A stretch of DNA of 57,999 nt, taken from an uncultured Ruminococcus sp. (GTDB lineage: Bacteria; Bacillota; Clostridia; Oscillospirales; Acutalibacteraceae). The notes beneath the pieces were generated by a model. The model was not told the origin of the DNA. It saw only the letters and a program-made list of their open reading frames with translations, and ran no database searches. Where the stretch lies: the NCBI GenBank assembly GCA_902789345.1, contig CADANT010000022.1, positions 1 to 57,999 on the forward strand, given 5' to 3'. The position numbers and the translations under genes were made by a program. Positions 1-8,822 of the stretch are shown here, piece by piece; position 1 is the first letter of the stretch; each line of letters opens with the position of its first letter.

Positions 1-2
1 CT

Positions 3-572
3 TTACAGGTGAAGCTTCCCGCTCGGCTCCACCTGGTAGATCTTGACCTGGTCCACACCGTTGTCGACCGCGCACAGATACTTGTCATCCGGAGTCGGGA
101 TCACGCAGCTCACATGGGGGCGGAAGTTGCGCTCCGCGACAGAGCCGATCCCCTGGTGGAAAACACCATCCAGGACCGAGCCGAGCCGGCCGTCCTTATG
201 CGTATGCACCACGGTCACCTTGCCGTCATGGTAGCCGCCCACGAAGAGGAACCTGCCGGAGACATCCGTGGAAAGATAGCATCCGCGCATCCCGTCAATA
301 TTCACCTTGTTGATGGGGGTCAGGTCCCCGTTCTTTTCGATCCGGAGCACCTCCACGCCCTCATCGGCGATGGAGTACAGGTACTGGCCGCTCCTTGATT
401 TTGTCAGGTAGGAGGAGTTGTGGACCGGAACCACGCTGCGCTCCGTGAGGCGGTGTTCCTTAAGGTCAATGTCATAGATGTGGATGCCTACACTGCTCCC
501 GTGTGTATAAGTTCCGATGTAGGCCACATATTTCTTCTCTTTATCCGCTTTTTTCGACACAATCTTCGCCAT
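3..572 (-). CDS. Lactonase-family beta-propeller protein, C-terminally truncated
   Basis: The protein starts with YVAYIGTYTHG and has repeated blade-like segments (YLYSIADEG, FLFVGGYHDGKV, YLCAVDNGVDQVKIYQV). This resembles the YbhE/6-phosphogluconolactonase family of seven-bladed propellers, which hydrolyse sugar lactones. The ATG at 572 is preferred because GGAGGTG lies just upstream. Only about 190 residues are present, against roughly 340-380 in the family, and a stop codon falls at positions 3-5 in the middle of a blade. The gene is therefore broken, or the sequence is faulty at the window edge. It is divergent from the regulator at 810. The fold is fairly clear; the substrate is not. 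Confidence 0.6.
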   Translation of the reverse strand: MAKIVSKKADKEKKYVAYIGTYTHGSSVGIHIYDIDLKEHRLTERSVVPVHNSSYLTKSRSGQYLYSIADEGVEVLRIEKNGDLTPINKVNIDGMRGCYLSTDVSGRFLFVGGYHDGKVTVVHTHKDGRLGSVLDGVFHQGIGSVAERNFRPHVSCVIPTPDDKYLCAVDNGVDQVKIYQVEPSGKLHL

Positions 573-809
573 GGAGCACCTCCTCTGATCTGCCTGCGCA
601 GTCCCGTACATTCAACACTATGATAGCATCCCATGCACCCCGGTGCAAATCCCGTGCAGAATCCTGAAGAATGTGATTGACATCCCCCCGTAACCTGATA
701 CAATCGTTCTCGTGGGTTTTGTTCAGTATCGCTGAACTTTGAGTAAATTATTTGTTAATACAGGCCTTTGCGATGACCGCGTTTGCGGCGCGTGGAAATG
801 GAGCTGTCT
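573..809. other. Divergent intergenic region
   Basis: This stretch separates the leftward lactonase-like gene from the rightward regulator and must hold both promoters. It is less GC-rich around 715-760 than the flanking genes. I could not assign promoter boxes or an operator with confidence. Confidence 0.3.
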
Positions 810-1355
810 ATGACAACAGAAATCGGACGAAAGATCAGGCTGCTGCGGCAGAGCAAGCTGCTGACACAGGAGGAGCTTGCGGACCGCACGGAGCTTTCCA
901 AAAGCTTTATCTCACAGGTTGAGCGGGACCTGACATCTCCGTCCATCGCCACGCTGGTGGACATCCTGCAGGCGCTCGGGACCGACCTGAGAGAATTCTT
1001 CGGGGACGCGTCCGACAGCCAGGTGGTATTCCGCGACGCGGACTATTTTGAGAAGGTGAATGAGGAACTCGGCAACAAGACGGAATGGATCATCCCGAAC
1101 GCGCAGAAAAACCAGATGGAGCCGATCCGCGTGACGCTCAGACCGGGCGGATGCACGGCGACGGAGGATCCCTTCGAGGGGGAAGAGTTCGGATATGTGC
1201 TGTCGGGCGCGATCCTGATCCATGTTGGGCAGCAGGTATACCGGGCGAAACGCGGAGAGTCATTCTGCTTCAAGCCGGCCGCCCGGCACTATATAGAAGC
1301 GGCGGGAAAAGCCGGGGCCGCCTTCATCTGGGTCAGCACGCCGCCTTTCTTCTAA
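810..1355 (+). CDS. XRE-family regulator with C-terminal cupin domain
   Basis: The N-terminal ~65 residues form a helix-turn-helix domain (IGRKIRLLRQ, LTQEELADRTELSKSFISQVE). The C-terminal ~80 residues form a cupin (EGEEFGYVLSGAI, KRGESFCFKPAARHY). This is the layout of PuuR/SutR-type regulators, which often control polyamine or amino-acid genes by sensing a small ligand in the cupin. The ATG at 810 is chosen because GGAG lies about 6 bases upstream; in-frame starts at 783 and 798 have no such site. potA begins 24 bases downstream, so control of the polyamine importer is likely by context. The ligand is inferred, not shown. Confidence 0.85.
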   Translation: MTTEIGRKIRLLRQSKLLTQEELADRTELSKSFISQVERDLTSPSIATLVDILQALGTDLREFFGDASDSQVVFRDADYFEKVNEELGNKTEWIIPNAQKNQMEPIRVTLRPGGCTATEDPFEGEEFGYVLSGAILIHVGQQVYRAKRGESFCFKPAARHYIEAAGKAGAAFIWVSTPPFF

Positions 1356-1379
1356 AAAATCAAGGATTGGATAAGAAAC

Positions 1380-2519
1380 ATGGACAGTAAACTGATCGAT
1401 CTTCAGCACATCACAAAATCCTTTGACGGGGAACTGGTACTGGACGATCTGAACTTATATATCAGAGAGAATGAGTTCCTTACCCTGCTGGGGCCTTCCG
1501 GCTGCGGCAAGACGACCACGCTGCGCATCCTGGGCGGTTTCGAGACGCCGGACAGCGGCAGGGTGATATTTGACGGGGCGGATATAACCAACCTCGCGCC
1601 CAACAAGCGGCAGCTGAACACCGTATTCCAGAAATACGCCCTGTTCACGCACATGACGATCGCGGAGAACATCGCGTTCGGCCTGCGGATCAGGAAAAAA
1701 TCCGCGCAGTACATAAAGGACAAGATCTCGTACGCGCTGAAGCTTGTGAACCTGGACGGGTACGAGGACCGTATGCCGGACTCCCTGTCAGGCGGGCAGC
1801 AGCAGAGGATCGCGATCGCGCGGGCCATCGTCAACGAGCCGAAGGTCCTCCTCCTGGACGAGCCTCTCGGCGCGCTCGACCTGAAACTGCGCCAGGACAT
1901 GCAGTATGAACTGATCCGCCTGAAGAATGAGCTGGGGATCACCTTCATCTATGTCACGCACGATCAGGAAGAAGCCCTGACCATGTCGGATACCATCGTG
2001 GTCATGAACCAGGGATACATCCAGCAGATCGGTACGCCGGAGGACATCTACAACGAGCCGGAAAACGCGTTTGTCGCGGATTTCATCGGTGATTCGAATA
2101 TCATCGATGCGACGATGATACAGGACGAGCTGGTGGAGATACTCGGAGTGAAGTTCGCCTGCGTCGACAAAGGCTTCGGGACGAACAACCCCGTTGATGT
2201 CGTCATCCGCCCGGAAGATCTCGAACTGATGTCCGTGCCGGACGATATATCGACGGACAGCGAAGCCTATGAAAAGCTCCTCCGCCGCGTCCATAAGTTC
2301 AACGCCGGTTACCTCGAGGGCGTTGTGGAGCACGTGATCTTCAAGGGCGTCCACTACGAGATGGAAGTGCTCTCCCGCGGATATGAATGGCTGGTCCACT
2401 CTACGCGCATGTTCCGGGTGGGAGAGAAGGTATTGATGACCGTCGATCCGTTCAACATCCAGATCATGAACAAGCCTGAGTCCGAGGATGAGCAGGCGGT
2501 CCAGATGAATGAGATGTAA
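1380..2519 (+). CDS. potA: Spermidine/putrescine ABC transporter ATPase PotA
   Basis: This is a 379-residue ABC ATPase that powers polyamine import at the inner face of the membrane. Walker A (GPSGCGKTT) lies near residues 38-46, the signature LSGGQQQR near 136-143, Walker B (VLLLDEP) near 156-162, and the switch histidine in YVTHDQEEA follows. The C-terminal third is the regulatory TOBE-type domain ([11 protein letters not shown]) typical of PotA. It sits between the cupin regulator and potB, with 14 bases to potB, so co-transcription is likely. Base composition is markedly GC-richer than the DNA right of about 4.15 kb. Confidence 0.93.
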   Translation: MDSKLIDLQHITKSFDGELVLDDLNLYIRENEFLTLLGPSGCGKTTTLRILGGFETPDSGRVIFDGADITNLAPNKRQLNTVFQKYALFTHMTIAENIAFGLRIRKKSAQYIKDKISYALKLVNLDGYEDRMPDSLSGGQQQRIAIARAIVNEPKVLLLDEPLGALDLKLRQDMQYELIRLKNELGITFIYVTHDQEEALTMSDTIVVMNQGYIQQIGTPEDIYNEPENAFVADFIGDSNIIDATMIQDELVEILGVKFACVDKGFGTNNPVDVVIRPEDLELMSVPDDISTDSEAYEKLLRRVHKFNAGYLEGVVEHVIFKGVHYEMEVLSRGYEWLVHSTRMFRVGEKVLMTVDPFNIQIMNKPESEDEQAVQMNEM

Positions 2520-2533
2520 GCAAGGAGAAGCAA

Positions 2534-3355
2534 TTGAAGAAACACAATCCGATCCTGAACGGGCCTTACCTGATCTGGAGCGCGGCGTTTATCGTCATCC
2601 CGCTCCTTGTGATCGTCTATTACGGGCTGACAGACAAAAACGGGATCTTCACGTTTGAAAATATCATAAAGATGGGCACGCCGGAGAACCTCAAGGCGCT
2701 CCTGCTAGCGCTCCTTCTGTCCCTGATCGCGACGGCGGTCTGCCTGGTCATGGCATATCCGCTGGCACTGATCCTGGTGAAGATGAAGACGCTCGCGACA
2801 GGGTTTATCGTGACGATCTTCATCATCCCCATGTGGATGAATTCCCTGCTGCGCATCCTTGCGTGGCAGACGCTGCTGGAGCGGAACGGGGTCATCAACC
2901 AGATGCTCGGCTTCCTGCATCTGCCCAAACTTTACCTGATCAACACGCCGTACGCGATCGCGCTCGGCATGATCTACGACTTCCTGCCGTTCATGCTGCT
3001 GCCGATCTACAACGCGCTGGAGAAGATCGATCCGAACGTGGTGAACGCCTCCTATGATCTTGGCGCGAACAGGTTCCAGACCTTCTGGCGGGTGATCTTC
3101 CCGCTGACCATGCCGGGCGTGATCTCCGGGATCACCATGGTGTTCGTCCCGGCGCTGACCACCTTTGTGATCAGCGACATCCTGGGCGGATCAAAGGTAC
3201 TTCTGATCGGCAACGTCATCGAGCAGCAGTTTACGCTGGTCGGCAACTGGAACGTCGGGAGCGGCCTCAGCCTGGTGCTGATGGTATTCATCCTGATCTC
3301 GGTGGCCGTCATGCAGCATTACGACAAGGAAACAGGAGCCGGGCTGGTCATCTGA
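2534..3355 (+). CDS. potB: Spermidine/putrescine ABC transporter permease PotB
   Basis: This is a 273-residue membrane permease with about six hydrophobic segments. The permease-ATPase coupling loop is visible around SYDLGANRFQTFWRVIFPLTMPG. The start codon is TTG at 2534, supported by AAGGAG at 2521-2526. No ATG fits as well. With PotC it would form the channel of the polyamine importer, driven by PotA. potC follows after 18 bases. PotB rather than PotC is assigned from gene order and similarity of the N-terminal segment (GPYLIWSAAFIVIPLLVIVY). Confidence 0.9.
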   Translation: MKKHNPILNGPYLIWSAAFIVIPLLVIVYYGLTDKNGIFTFENIIKMGTPENLKALLLALLLSLIATAVCLVMAYPLALILVKMKTLATGFIVTIFIIPMWMNSLLRILAWQTLLERNGVINQMLGFLHLPKLYLINTPYAIALGMIYDFLPFMLLPIYNALEKIDPNVVNASYDLGANRFQTFWRVIFPLTMPGVISGITMVFVPALTTFVISDILGGSKVLLIGNVIEQQFTLVGNWNVGSGLSLVLMVFILISVAVMQHYDKETGAGLVI

Positions 3356-3373
3356 TCCGGCCGGGAGAATCAT

Positions 3374-4130
3374 ATGAGGAAAGCACTGTCAAGGCTGTAT
3401 CTGGCCTTCATCATCATACTGCTGTACGCACCCATCGCGGTGCTGATCGTCCTCAGCTTCAATAAGTCCAAGAGCCGGGCGAAGTGGGGCGGTTTTACGC
3501 TGCAGTGGTACGTGCGCATGTTCAGCGATGAATCCATCCGGAACGCGCTCATCAACACACTGCTTGTAGCGTTCCTTTCCGCGCTCATCGCCACGCTGCT
3601 CGGCCTGATGGCCGCTGTCTGCCTGAACTCCATGCAGAAGCGCAGGAGGACCGTGATCCTGAGCATCCTGAACATCCCTATGCTGAACGCGGAGATCGTG
3701 ACGGGCATATCGCTGATGCTGCTGTTCATCGCGATCGGGCAGTTCCTGTCCCACTGGGGGTACACCATCGCCTTCGGGTTCGGGACGGTCCTGGTCGGGC
3801 ACATCACGTTCAACCTGCCCTACACCGTACTGATGATCCTGCCGAAGCTGCGGCAGGTCAACGTCAGCACCTATGAGGCGGCGCTGGACCTTGGCGCGGA
3901 CAGGATGTTCGCATTTAGGAAAGTCATCCTGCCGGAGATCATGTCCGGCGTCCTTTCAGGATTTCTGCTGGCATTCACGATGTCGCTGGACGATTTCGTG
4001 ATCACGCACTTTGTAAAAGGCCCCGGCTTTGACAACCTGTCCACCAAGATCTACACGGAGGTGCGCAAGGGGATCAAGCCGGAGATCTATGCGCTTTCGA
4101 CGCTGCTGTTTTTCAGCGCGGCGTTGGAAA
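3374..4130 (+). CDS. potC: Spermidine/putrescine ABC transporter permease PotC, 3'-truncated
   Basis: The second permease of the importer has the same coupling-loop motif (YEAALDLGADRMFAFRKVILPE) and the family segment LDDFVITHFVKGPG. Normal PotC sequence runs to about GIKPEIYALSTLLFF. The expected last membrane helix is then replaced by a polar stretch, and the frame runs on to a stop at 4216 that is only read-through of the neighbouring sequence. GC content drops at the same place. The end given is approximate. potD, the substrate-binding protein that usually follows, is absent. The gene is cut either by recombination or by an assembly join. Confidence 0.85.
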
Positions 4131-4563
4131 AGCTGGAGATCTCCTCGGAAGCATCTTCACCTTTGCTATCCTCTACGCCAAACATATCCTCATCAGGAAG
4201 AGTGTCGCTTTCCTGAACCTGGTCGGCGTCTGTATACTTGTGCAAAGAATATTTGTCAGAAAAATCATCTGCCATCATTTTAGACGGCGCATCAGTATCT
4301 ATGCTGCTGTCATCGTCAGCATCATTTTCACCATTATCTATTTCAAAATTATATCTATCTGTACCCTTGGTGTTTTCGGACTTACTGTCTGTATTGTTCT
4401 TGTCAGCACCGGTGCTTTCTTCTGTGCCGGTACTCTCAGCTGTAGGACGCACCACATCGGTATTGTCAGCTGTAGCATTAATGTTAAGCTTAAAGGCTTC
4501 TACACGCTTTTTCCTGGCCGCCTCAATATCAGCAGAAAAGTCAGTTTTAATGTCGTCACTCAT
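4130..4563 (-). CDS. Acidic low-complexity protein, 3'-truncated
   Basis: I do not recognise this protein. It begins MSDDIKTDFSADIEAARKKR, then becomes very rich in Asp, Glu, Ser and Thr (GENDADDDSSIDTDAP), as expected of a disordered linker. The ATG at 4563 is preferred because AAAGGA stands 9 bases upstream; a longer in-frame start at 4650 has no ribosome binding site. The C-terminus is not known, because the frame runs into the GC-rich potC DNA at the composition break. The last ~15 codons before about 4150 are probably not native. No function is proposed. Confidence 0.5.
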
Positions 4564-4690
4564 TAGCTGTGTTCCTTTCTTCAAGTCATAAGACCTAATA
4601 GTATTAGCTGTAGAAATTGCACCATATACCAGTACATATAAATATAGCAATATACAGCACAGCTTTTCAAATTATATAATAACCTAAATT

Positions 4691-5278
4691 TTACTTTTTT
4701 GCAATAAATTTTGTAAAATTATCTGTAATTATGTAATTTACACAACTATCAAAGCAGCCGTGTAAAATACAGTGACTTACGCAGGCACTAAAGCACAAGC
4801 CCACCTTTACGCCCGTAAAATCAGCAAGGTACCTGTCGTAATAGCCCTTACCGTAGCCCATTCTGTAGCCGTTTCTGTCAAAAGCAAGGGCAGGCACAAG
4901 TATCAGTGCCGACTTATCCTCTGCCCTGTTGTCAGGGTTTGGCGTTGGTTCCGGTACCCCAAATGTACCCTTACTAAGCTGCTGCATACTGTCAATAAAG
5001 TAAAACTCCATATTAGATGTGTTTGGTATGCAGTAAGGAACAGCCACTTTTTTGCCAAGCTCAAGGGCATAATTAATAATCTTGTCTGTGCTTACTTCAT
5101 CATTAATAGATACGTATGCATAAATTGTGTGGGCATTTTTAAACATTTGGCTGTTTATTAGCGTTTGAAAAATTCTGTCACTAAGCTGTTGCCTTTGCTG
5201 AATAGACATTTCACGGCGGACAGCTTTGTATTTTTTTCTTAGCTGATTTTTGCAGCTGCCAAGGCTTGCCTTAATCAT
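4691..5278 (-). CDS. 5-formyltetrahydrofolate cyclo-ligase
   Basis: This 195-residue cytoplasmic enzyme converts 5-formyl-THF to 5,10-methenyl-THF using ATP, which returns folate to the one-carbon pool. Family marks are the N-terminal basic helix (LRKKYKAVRREMS), a central VSINDEVST segment and the glycine-rich loop RMGYGKGYYDRYL near residues 140-152. The length is normal. Its start overlaps the end of the DJ-1 gene by 8 bases, so the two are translationally coupled. Nearby thyX and tmk also use or depend on folate-linked thymidylate synthesis. Confidence 0.9.
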   Translation of the reverse strand: MIKASLGSCKNQLRKKYKAVRREMSIQQRQQLSDRIFQTLINSQMFKNAHTIYAYVSINDEVSTDKIINYALELGKKVAVPYCIPNTSNMEFYFIDSMQQLSKGTFGVPEPTPNPDNRAEDKSALILVPALAFDRNGYRMGYGKGYYDRYLADFTGVKVGLCFSACVSHCILHGCFDSCVNYIITDNFTKFIAKK

Positions 5279-5828
5279 AATTATATGGGCACTGCAGTGA
5301 TTCTAATACAGTATTGGCAGTTTCTTTATTTTTAAACAATTCAAGCAGCTGCAACGCAAAAGGAATTGTTGCGCCCATACCCTTGCCTGTTACAACCAAG
5401 CCGTCTGTTACGGCAAACTCGTTTACATACTCTGCACCCTCAAGCTTATCCTCAAAGCCGGGGAAGCAGGTTGCTTTTTTGCCGTTAAGAATACCCATTT
5501 CACCAAGCACTGACGGTGCGGCACAAATTGCACCGATAACATAGCCTTTTTCAACACAATAATTAATGCACTGGTGAACTATCAAAGATACCCCAAGATT
5601 TACAGTACCCGGCATACCGCCCGGCAAAACTATACCACGCAGATTTTCAAAAGCAATTTCAGCCTCGTTAATATCTGCTGTTACGGTTATTTTGTGTGAA
5701 GATGTTACCTGCTTGCCGTTTGTACCCACAGCCACAGTTTGAACATCCAGCTTTCCTCTTCTTAAAATATCTACTGTTGTAAGTGCTTCTGTTTCCTCAA
5801 AGCCATCTGCTAAAAATACATAAATCAT
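5271..5828 (-). CDS. DJ-1/PfpI family protein
   Basis: This 185-residue protein has the DJ-1 fold: N-terminal VFLADGFEETEAL with the conserved glutamate, the VLPGGMPG loop, and the nucleophile elbow IGAICAAPS with its cysteine near residue 104. It is of the YajL/ThiJ type, linked to protein or metabolite deglycation and stress protection, though the exact activity in this branch is debated. It overlaps the cyclo-ligase gene by 8 bases and is probably its operon partner. Confidence 0.88.
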   Translation of the reverse strand: MIYVFLADGFEETEALTTVDILRRGKLDVQTVAVGTNGKQVTSSHKITVTADINEAEIAFENLRGIVLPGGMPGTVNLGVSLIVHQCINYCVEKGYVIGAICAAPSVLGEMGILNGKKATCFPGFEDKLEGAEYVNEFAVTDGLVVTGKGMGATIPFALQLLELFKNKETANTVLESLQCPYNYD

Positions 5829-5918
5829 AATAAAATAAACTCCTTTCTTATGTCAGCAATACTGCCGATTTCACACTATATTTTATATTTCCCGGGAAAT
5901 ATCCTGCGTTTTGCAAAA

Positions 5919-6596
5919 TTACAGTTCTATCGCCCTTTTTGCCAGTTCAAAAACCTCACTGCTTATATCCTCTATAGGTCGTGGCTTGCCGTCCTTTGCA
6001 CAGCTAACCACATTCCAGTTAAGTATTTGTGCGGCATACAGGGCAGAAATTCTGCATTCCTTTAAAAAATCAAAATTCTTCTCGTGAAGGTCCTTTTTAT
6101 TTTCGTCGCCGTTATAGCGTTTTGCAAGAAGCTGTTGAGAAACCTCAACAGGCATATCAAGGTAAATTACAGCGTCCGGCTTTGGCAGCTGCAGCTGCCT
6201 GTACTCGTAGGTGTCAAGCCAGTGTAAAAACGACGGCTTTTCCCTGTTTGCAACCTTTGACAGCTGATATATTGCGTTTGATGTAGTATATCTGTCTGCA
6301 ATAATTATACAGCCGTTGTTATAGTCCTCTTCCCAAAACTGCTTAAAGCTGGCATACCTGTCAACTGCATAAAAAGATGAGGCCGCATAAGCGTTTACAT
6401 CATCCGGGCTGGAGCCAAGCTCACCGCCCAGATACATTTTTACAAGAGCCGAGGACGGGTTGCTGTAGTTAGGAAAGCTTATGTGCTTTACCTTTGGGTA
6501 GCTCTGCATAAACCTTTGTGTAAGCTCCGCTGTCTGTGTTGCTTTGCCGCTTCCGTCAAGTCCCTCTATTACTATTAATTTGCCTTTACTGTTCAT
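5919..6596 (-). CDS. tmk: Thymidylate kinase
   Basis: This 225-residue dTMP kinase phosphorylates dTMP to dTDP. It carries the P-loop GLDGSGKAT near residues 12-20, the DRY-type motif IIADRYTTSNAIYQ, and PDAVIYLDMPVEVS before the lid. Its neighbour upstream in transcription is thyX, whose stop lies 25 bases away, so the two consecutive steps of dTTP synthesis are encoded side by side. Confidence 0.93.
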   Translation of the reverse strand: MNSKGKLIVIEGLDGSGKATQTAELTQRFMQSYPKVKHISFPNYSNPSSALVKMYLGGELGSSPDDVNAYAASSFYAVDRYASFKQFWEEDYNNGCIIIADRYTTSNAIYQLSKVANREKPSFLHWLDTYEYRQLQLPKPDAVIYLDMPVEVSQQLLAKRYNGDENKKDLHEKNFDFLKECRISALYAAQILNWNVVSCAKDGKPRPIEDISSEVFELAKRAIEL

Positions 6597-6621
6597 AATA
6601 ACACCTTCACATATTGTTTTA

Positions 6622-7428
6622 TCAGAAATTTTTAAAAAATTCTCTTACCTGTTGGGTTTTGCCACAGCACATTTTACCCTCCGGACAGGCGCCGTTTAGG
6701 CATCGGGGGCCTGCGTCCTTAAAAAGTGCCGGAGCAACCTCTCTGCACAGCTTGAGCATTTCTATAGCAAGCTCTCTAATTTCCCACTGTGCCCTGTTGC
6801 AACACCTGTGGTTAAAAAAGTTATGGAGAGAACGGACATTCATTGTAACTACTATAGAGGTAGTGCAGGCATTTGGCAAAATAAAGCGTGCGTCCTCGTT
6901 TGCTTTTTTTATAAAAGCAGAGCACTGCTTTTTATTAATTTCCTTGTATGCATTAATAATTTCGTCCTGCGTACCTGAAAGCGAGCCGCCGTCTTCGGAT
7001 TCTTTTATGCTTTTACACACAAGGGCATCTCTTACTACAGAATACGCCTTGCTCTGCTGTTCAATGGCGCTGTTGTACGCCTGCAAAGCCTGGGGACATT
7101 CTGAAATTGCCGGCGGTGTAACAAAGCCGAACCTGTTGCCGTCAACATAGCGCTGCGACTGCTGGCTGTATGACGCTATTCTGTGTCTTACAAGCTGATG
7201 AGAGCAGGCTCTTGAAATACCGTCAATACCAAAGGTAAACGAAACATGCTCCATAGGACTTTCGTGTCCCAAGGACGAAAGCATTTCAACAAAAGAGCGG
7301 CTCTTTTCTTCATCTAAGCCCTCCAGTATATTTTCTACCTTAGAGGGCGAATAGCACAGCTTTGCGGCAGCAGCTACAACCTGCTCCGGGTTAGGCGTAT
7401 GCGCTATTAGTTTAACAGTAATTGGCAT
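6622..7428 (-). CDS. thyX: FAD-dependent thymidylate synthase ThyX
   Basis: This enzyme methylates dUMP to dTMP with methylene-THF, FAD and NADPH, and is the flavin alternative to ThyA. The ThyX signature RHRIASYSQQSQRY is present near residues 85-98, preceded by the substrate region ESPMEHVSFTF. The ATG at 7428 (MPITVKL) is chosen because CAGGAGG precedes it by about 8 bases; the longer in-frame start at 7530 has no support. The C-terminal end has several cysteines (CPEGKMCCGK). It lies just upstream of tmk. Confidence 0.93.
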   Translation of the reverse strand: MPITVKLIAHTPNPEQVVAAAAKLCYSPSKVENILEGLDEEKSRSFVEMLSSLGHESPMEHVSFTFGIDGISRACSHQLVRHRIASYSQQSQRYVDGNRFGFVTPPAISECPQALQAYNSAIEQQSKAYSVVRDALVCKSIKESEDGGSLSGTQDEIINAYKEINKKQCSAFIKKANEDARFILPNACTTSIVVTMNVRSLHNFFNHRCCNRAQWEIRELAIEMLKLCREVAPALFKDAGPRCLNGACPEGKMCCGKTQQVREFFKNF

Positions 7429-7596
7429 TTTGCTTTCCTCCTGACAATACCGATTTCTCAAAGGAACACCGCACAAGTTAAGTGGGTGCGGTGCTGTTCT
7501 AAATAGATATTTTAACATAACAGCAGACATACTTCAACAAAAAACAGCCACAAATTAGTCATAAACCCATAAACACGCCCGACAAAATGTGGTAAA

Positions 7597-7634
7597 ACAA
7601 AAAGGAACTCCCCACATTTAGGAAGTCCCTTTAA
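7597..7634 (-). terminator. Terminator of ptsH
   Basis: On the minus strand a stem AAAGGGACTTCC pairs with GGGGAGTTCCTTT around a short loop and is followed by TTTTTGTTTT. It lies 30 bases beyond the ptsH stop and so ends a monocistronic ptsH transcript. Confidence 0.8.
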
Positions 7635-7662
7635 TTACCTGTGCTAGTATGCCACACTAAAA

Positions 7663-7926
7663 TTACTCTGCAAAGCCTGACTCAACAAGCTGTACAAGAC
7701 CGTCAACAGCAGCAGCCTCGTCGTTGCCGTCTGCGATAATTTTAATTGTTGTACCGCCAACAATGCCCAAAGAAAGTACGCCAAGCAAGCTTTTTGCGTT
7801 TACTCTTCTTTCATCCTTCTCTACCCAAATAGAAGCCTTGTATTCATTGGCTTTCTGAATAAAAAAGGTTGCAGGACGAGCATGAAGACCAACCTGGTTT
7901 TGAACCTCTACTTCTTTAACATACAT
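7663..7926 (-). CDS. ptsH: Phosphocarrier protein HPr
   Basis: This 87-residue phosphocarrier of the sugar phosphotransferase system accepts phosphate from enzyme I on His15, seen in QVGLHARPATFF. The region around Ser46 (VNAKSLLGVLSLGI) is the site phosphorylated by HPr kinase in Firmicutes for catabolite control. Having the His rules out the HPr-like Crh. The ATG at 7926 is preceded by GAGGG at good spacing. No enzyme I gene lies next to it, and it has its own promoter and terminator. Confidence 0.93.
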   Translation of the reverse strand: MYVKEVEVQNQVGLHARPATFFIQKANEYKASIWVEKDERRVNAKSLLGVLSLGIVGGTTIKIIADGNDEAAAVDGLVQLVESGFAE

Positions 7927-8312
7927 AATAAATCCCTCGCACTCATTGTAATTTGTTATCATGAAATTTGATATTGCTATTATAGCACAATAGAATAAAC
8001 CGTCAAGAAAATTTAATAAAGTTTAGATTTTATGTCATTATTTTTTTAATAATGCTTTAAATTTTTAGCTATTTTATCTATTGAAATATTCATTTTTAAT
8101 TATTATTCTTTGCCTATTTTTTACGGCAAGTCACAAAATTACTGCAAAGTATACAAAATATTTAAGCAGTCTGTGAATAATACCTCTAAAATATTTATTG
8201 AAAAACAAAAATAACCACACAATAAATAACAAAGCTGTTTTAATACTTCAGTTGAAAAAGAATAGCTGTTATGATAAAATTAAACTACTAATTTTTAAGG
8301 ATGTACAAGCGT
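7927..8312. promoter_or_regulatory. Divergent promoters of ptsH and rimM
   Basis: The interval is very AT-rich and has no gene. For ptsH (minus strand) TTGACG at 8001-8006 and a TATAAT-like box near 7979-7984 are separated by about 16 bases. For rimM (plus strand) TTGAAA at 8252-8257 and TAAAAT at 8275-8280 are separated by 17. The middle (8010-8250) shows nothing I can assign beyond AT-rich runs. Confidence 0.6.
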
Positions 8313-8822
8313 ATGGAACAATATTTAGAAATAGGCAAGGTTGTAAGCACACACGGCTTACGGGGTGAATTAAGAGTTGACCCTTGGTGTGACTCACCAC
8401 AGTTTTTATGTCAATTTAAAACACTGTATTTAAAAAAGGGTGAAACAAAGCTAAGCGTAAGCTCAAGACCTCACAAAACCATTGCTATAGTTAAAGCAAA
8501 GGGCATTGATACTATTGAAGAAGCCGAAAAGCTTAGAGGAAAGGTTTTATATATTAACCGCAGTGACGCAAAACTTGCACCGGGCGAATACTTTATACAA
8601 GACCTTATGGGACTTGATGTAATTAACATTGACACAAACGAAAACTACGGCAAAATTACCGATGTTTTAAAAACAGGTGCCAACGATGTTTACCAAGTAA
8701 CCGACAAAGACAAAAAAGACTACCTTATACCTGTAATAGATGATGTTGTAAAAGAAATAGATATAAACGGCGGCAAGGTTTTAATTAAGCCTTTGAAAGG
8801 AATATTTGACCATGAGGATTGA
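8313..8822 (+). CDS. rimM: Ribosome maturation factor RimM
   Basis: This protein helps mature the 30S head by binding S19. The N-terminal RimM domain starts YLEIGKVVSTHGLRGELRV, and the C-terminal PRC-barrel contains FIQDLMGLDVI and DYLIPVIDDVVKEID. The ATG at 8313 is chosen because AAGGA lies about 10 bases upstream. An in-frame ATG at 8301 abuts that site and is unlikely. trmD overlaps its end by 11 bases, as in many bacteria. Confidence 0.93.
   Translation: MEQYLEIGKVVSTHGLRGELRVDPWCDSPQFLCQFKTLYLKKGETKLSVSSRPHKTIAIVKAKGIDTIEEAEKLRGKVLYINRSDAKLAPGEYFIQDLMGLDVINIDTNENYGKITDVLKTGANDVYQVTDKDKKDYLIPVIDDVVKEIDINGGKVLIKPLKGIFDHED

Noticed and set aside
4087-4130. C-terminal extension of the acidic protein into the potC region
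   Set aside because: The codons come from the GC-rich side of the composition break and are the antisense of potC, so they are not native to the protein.
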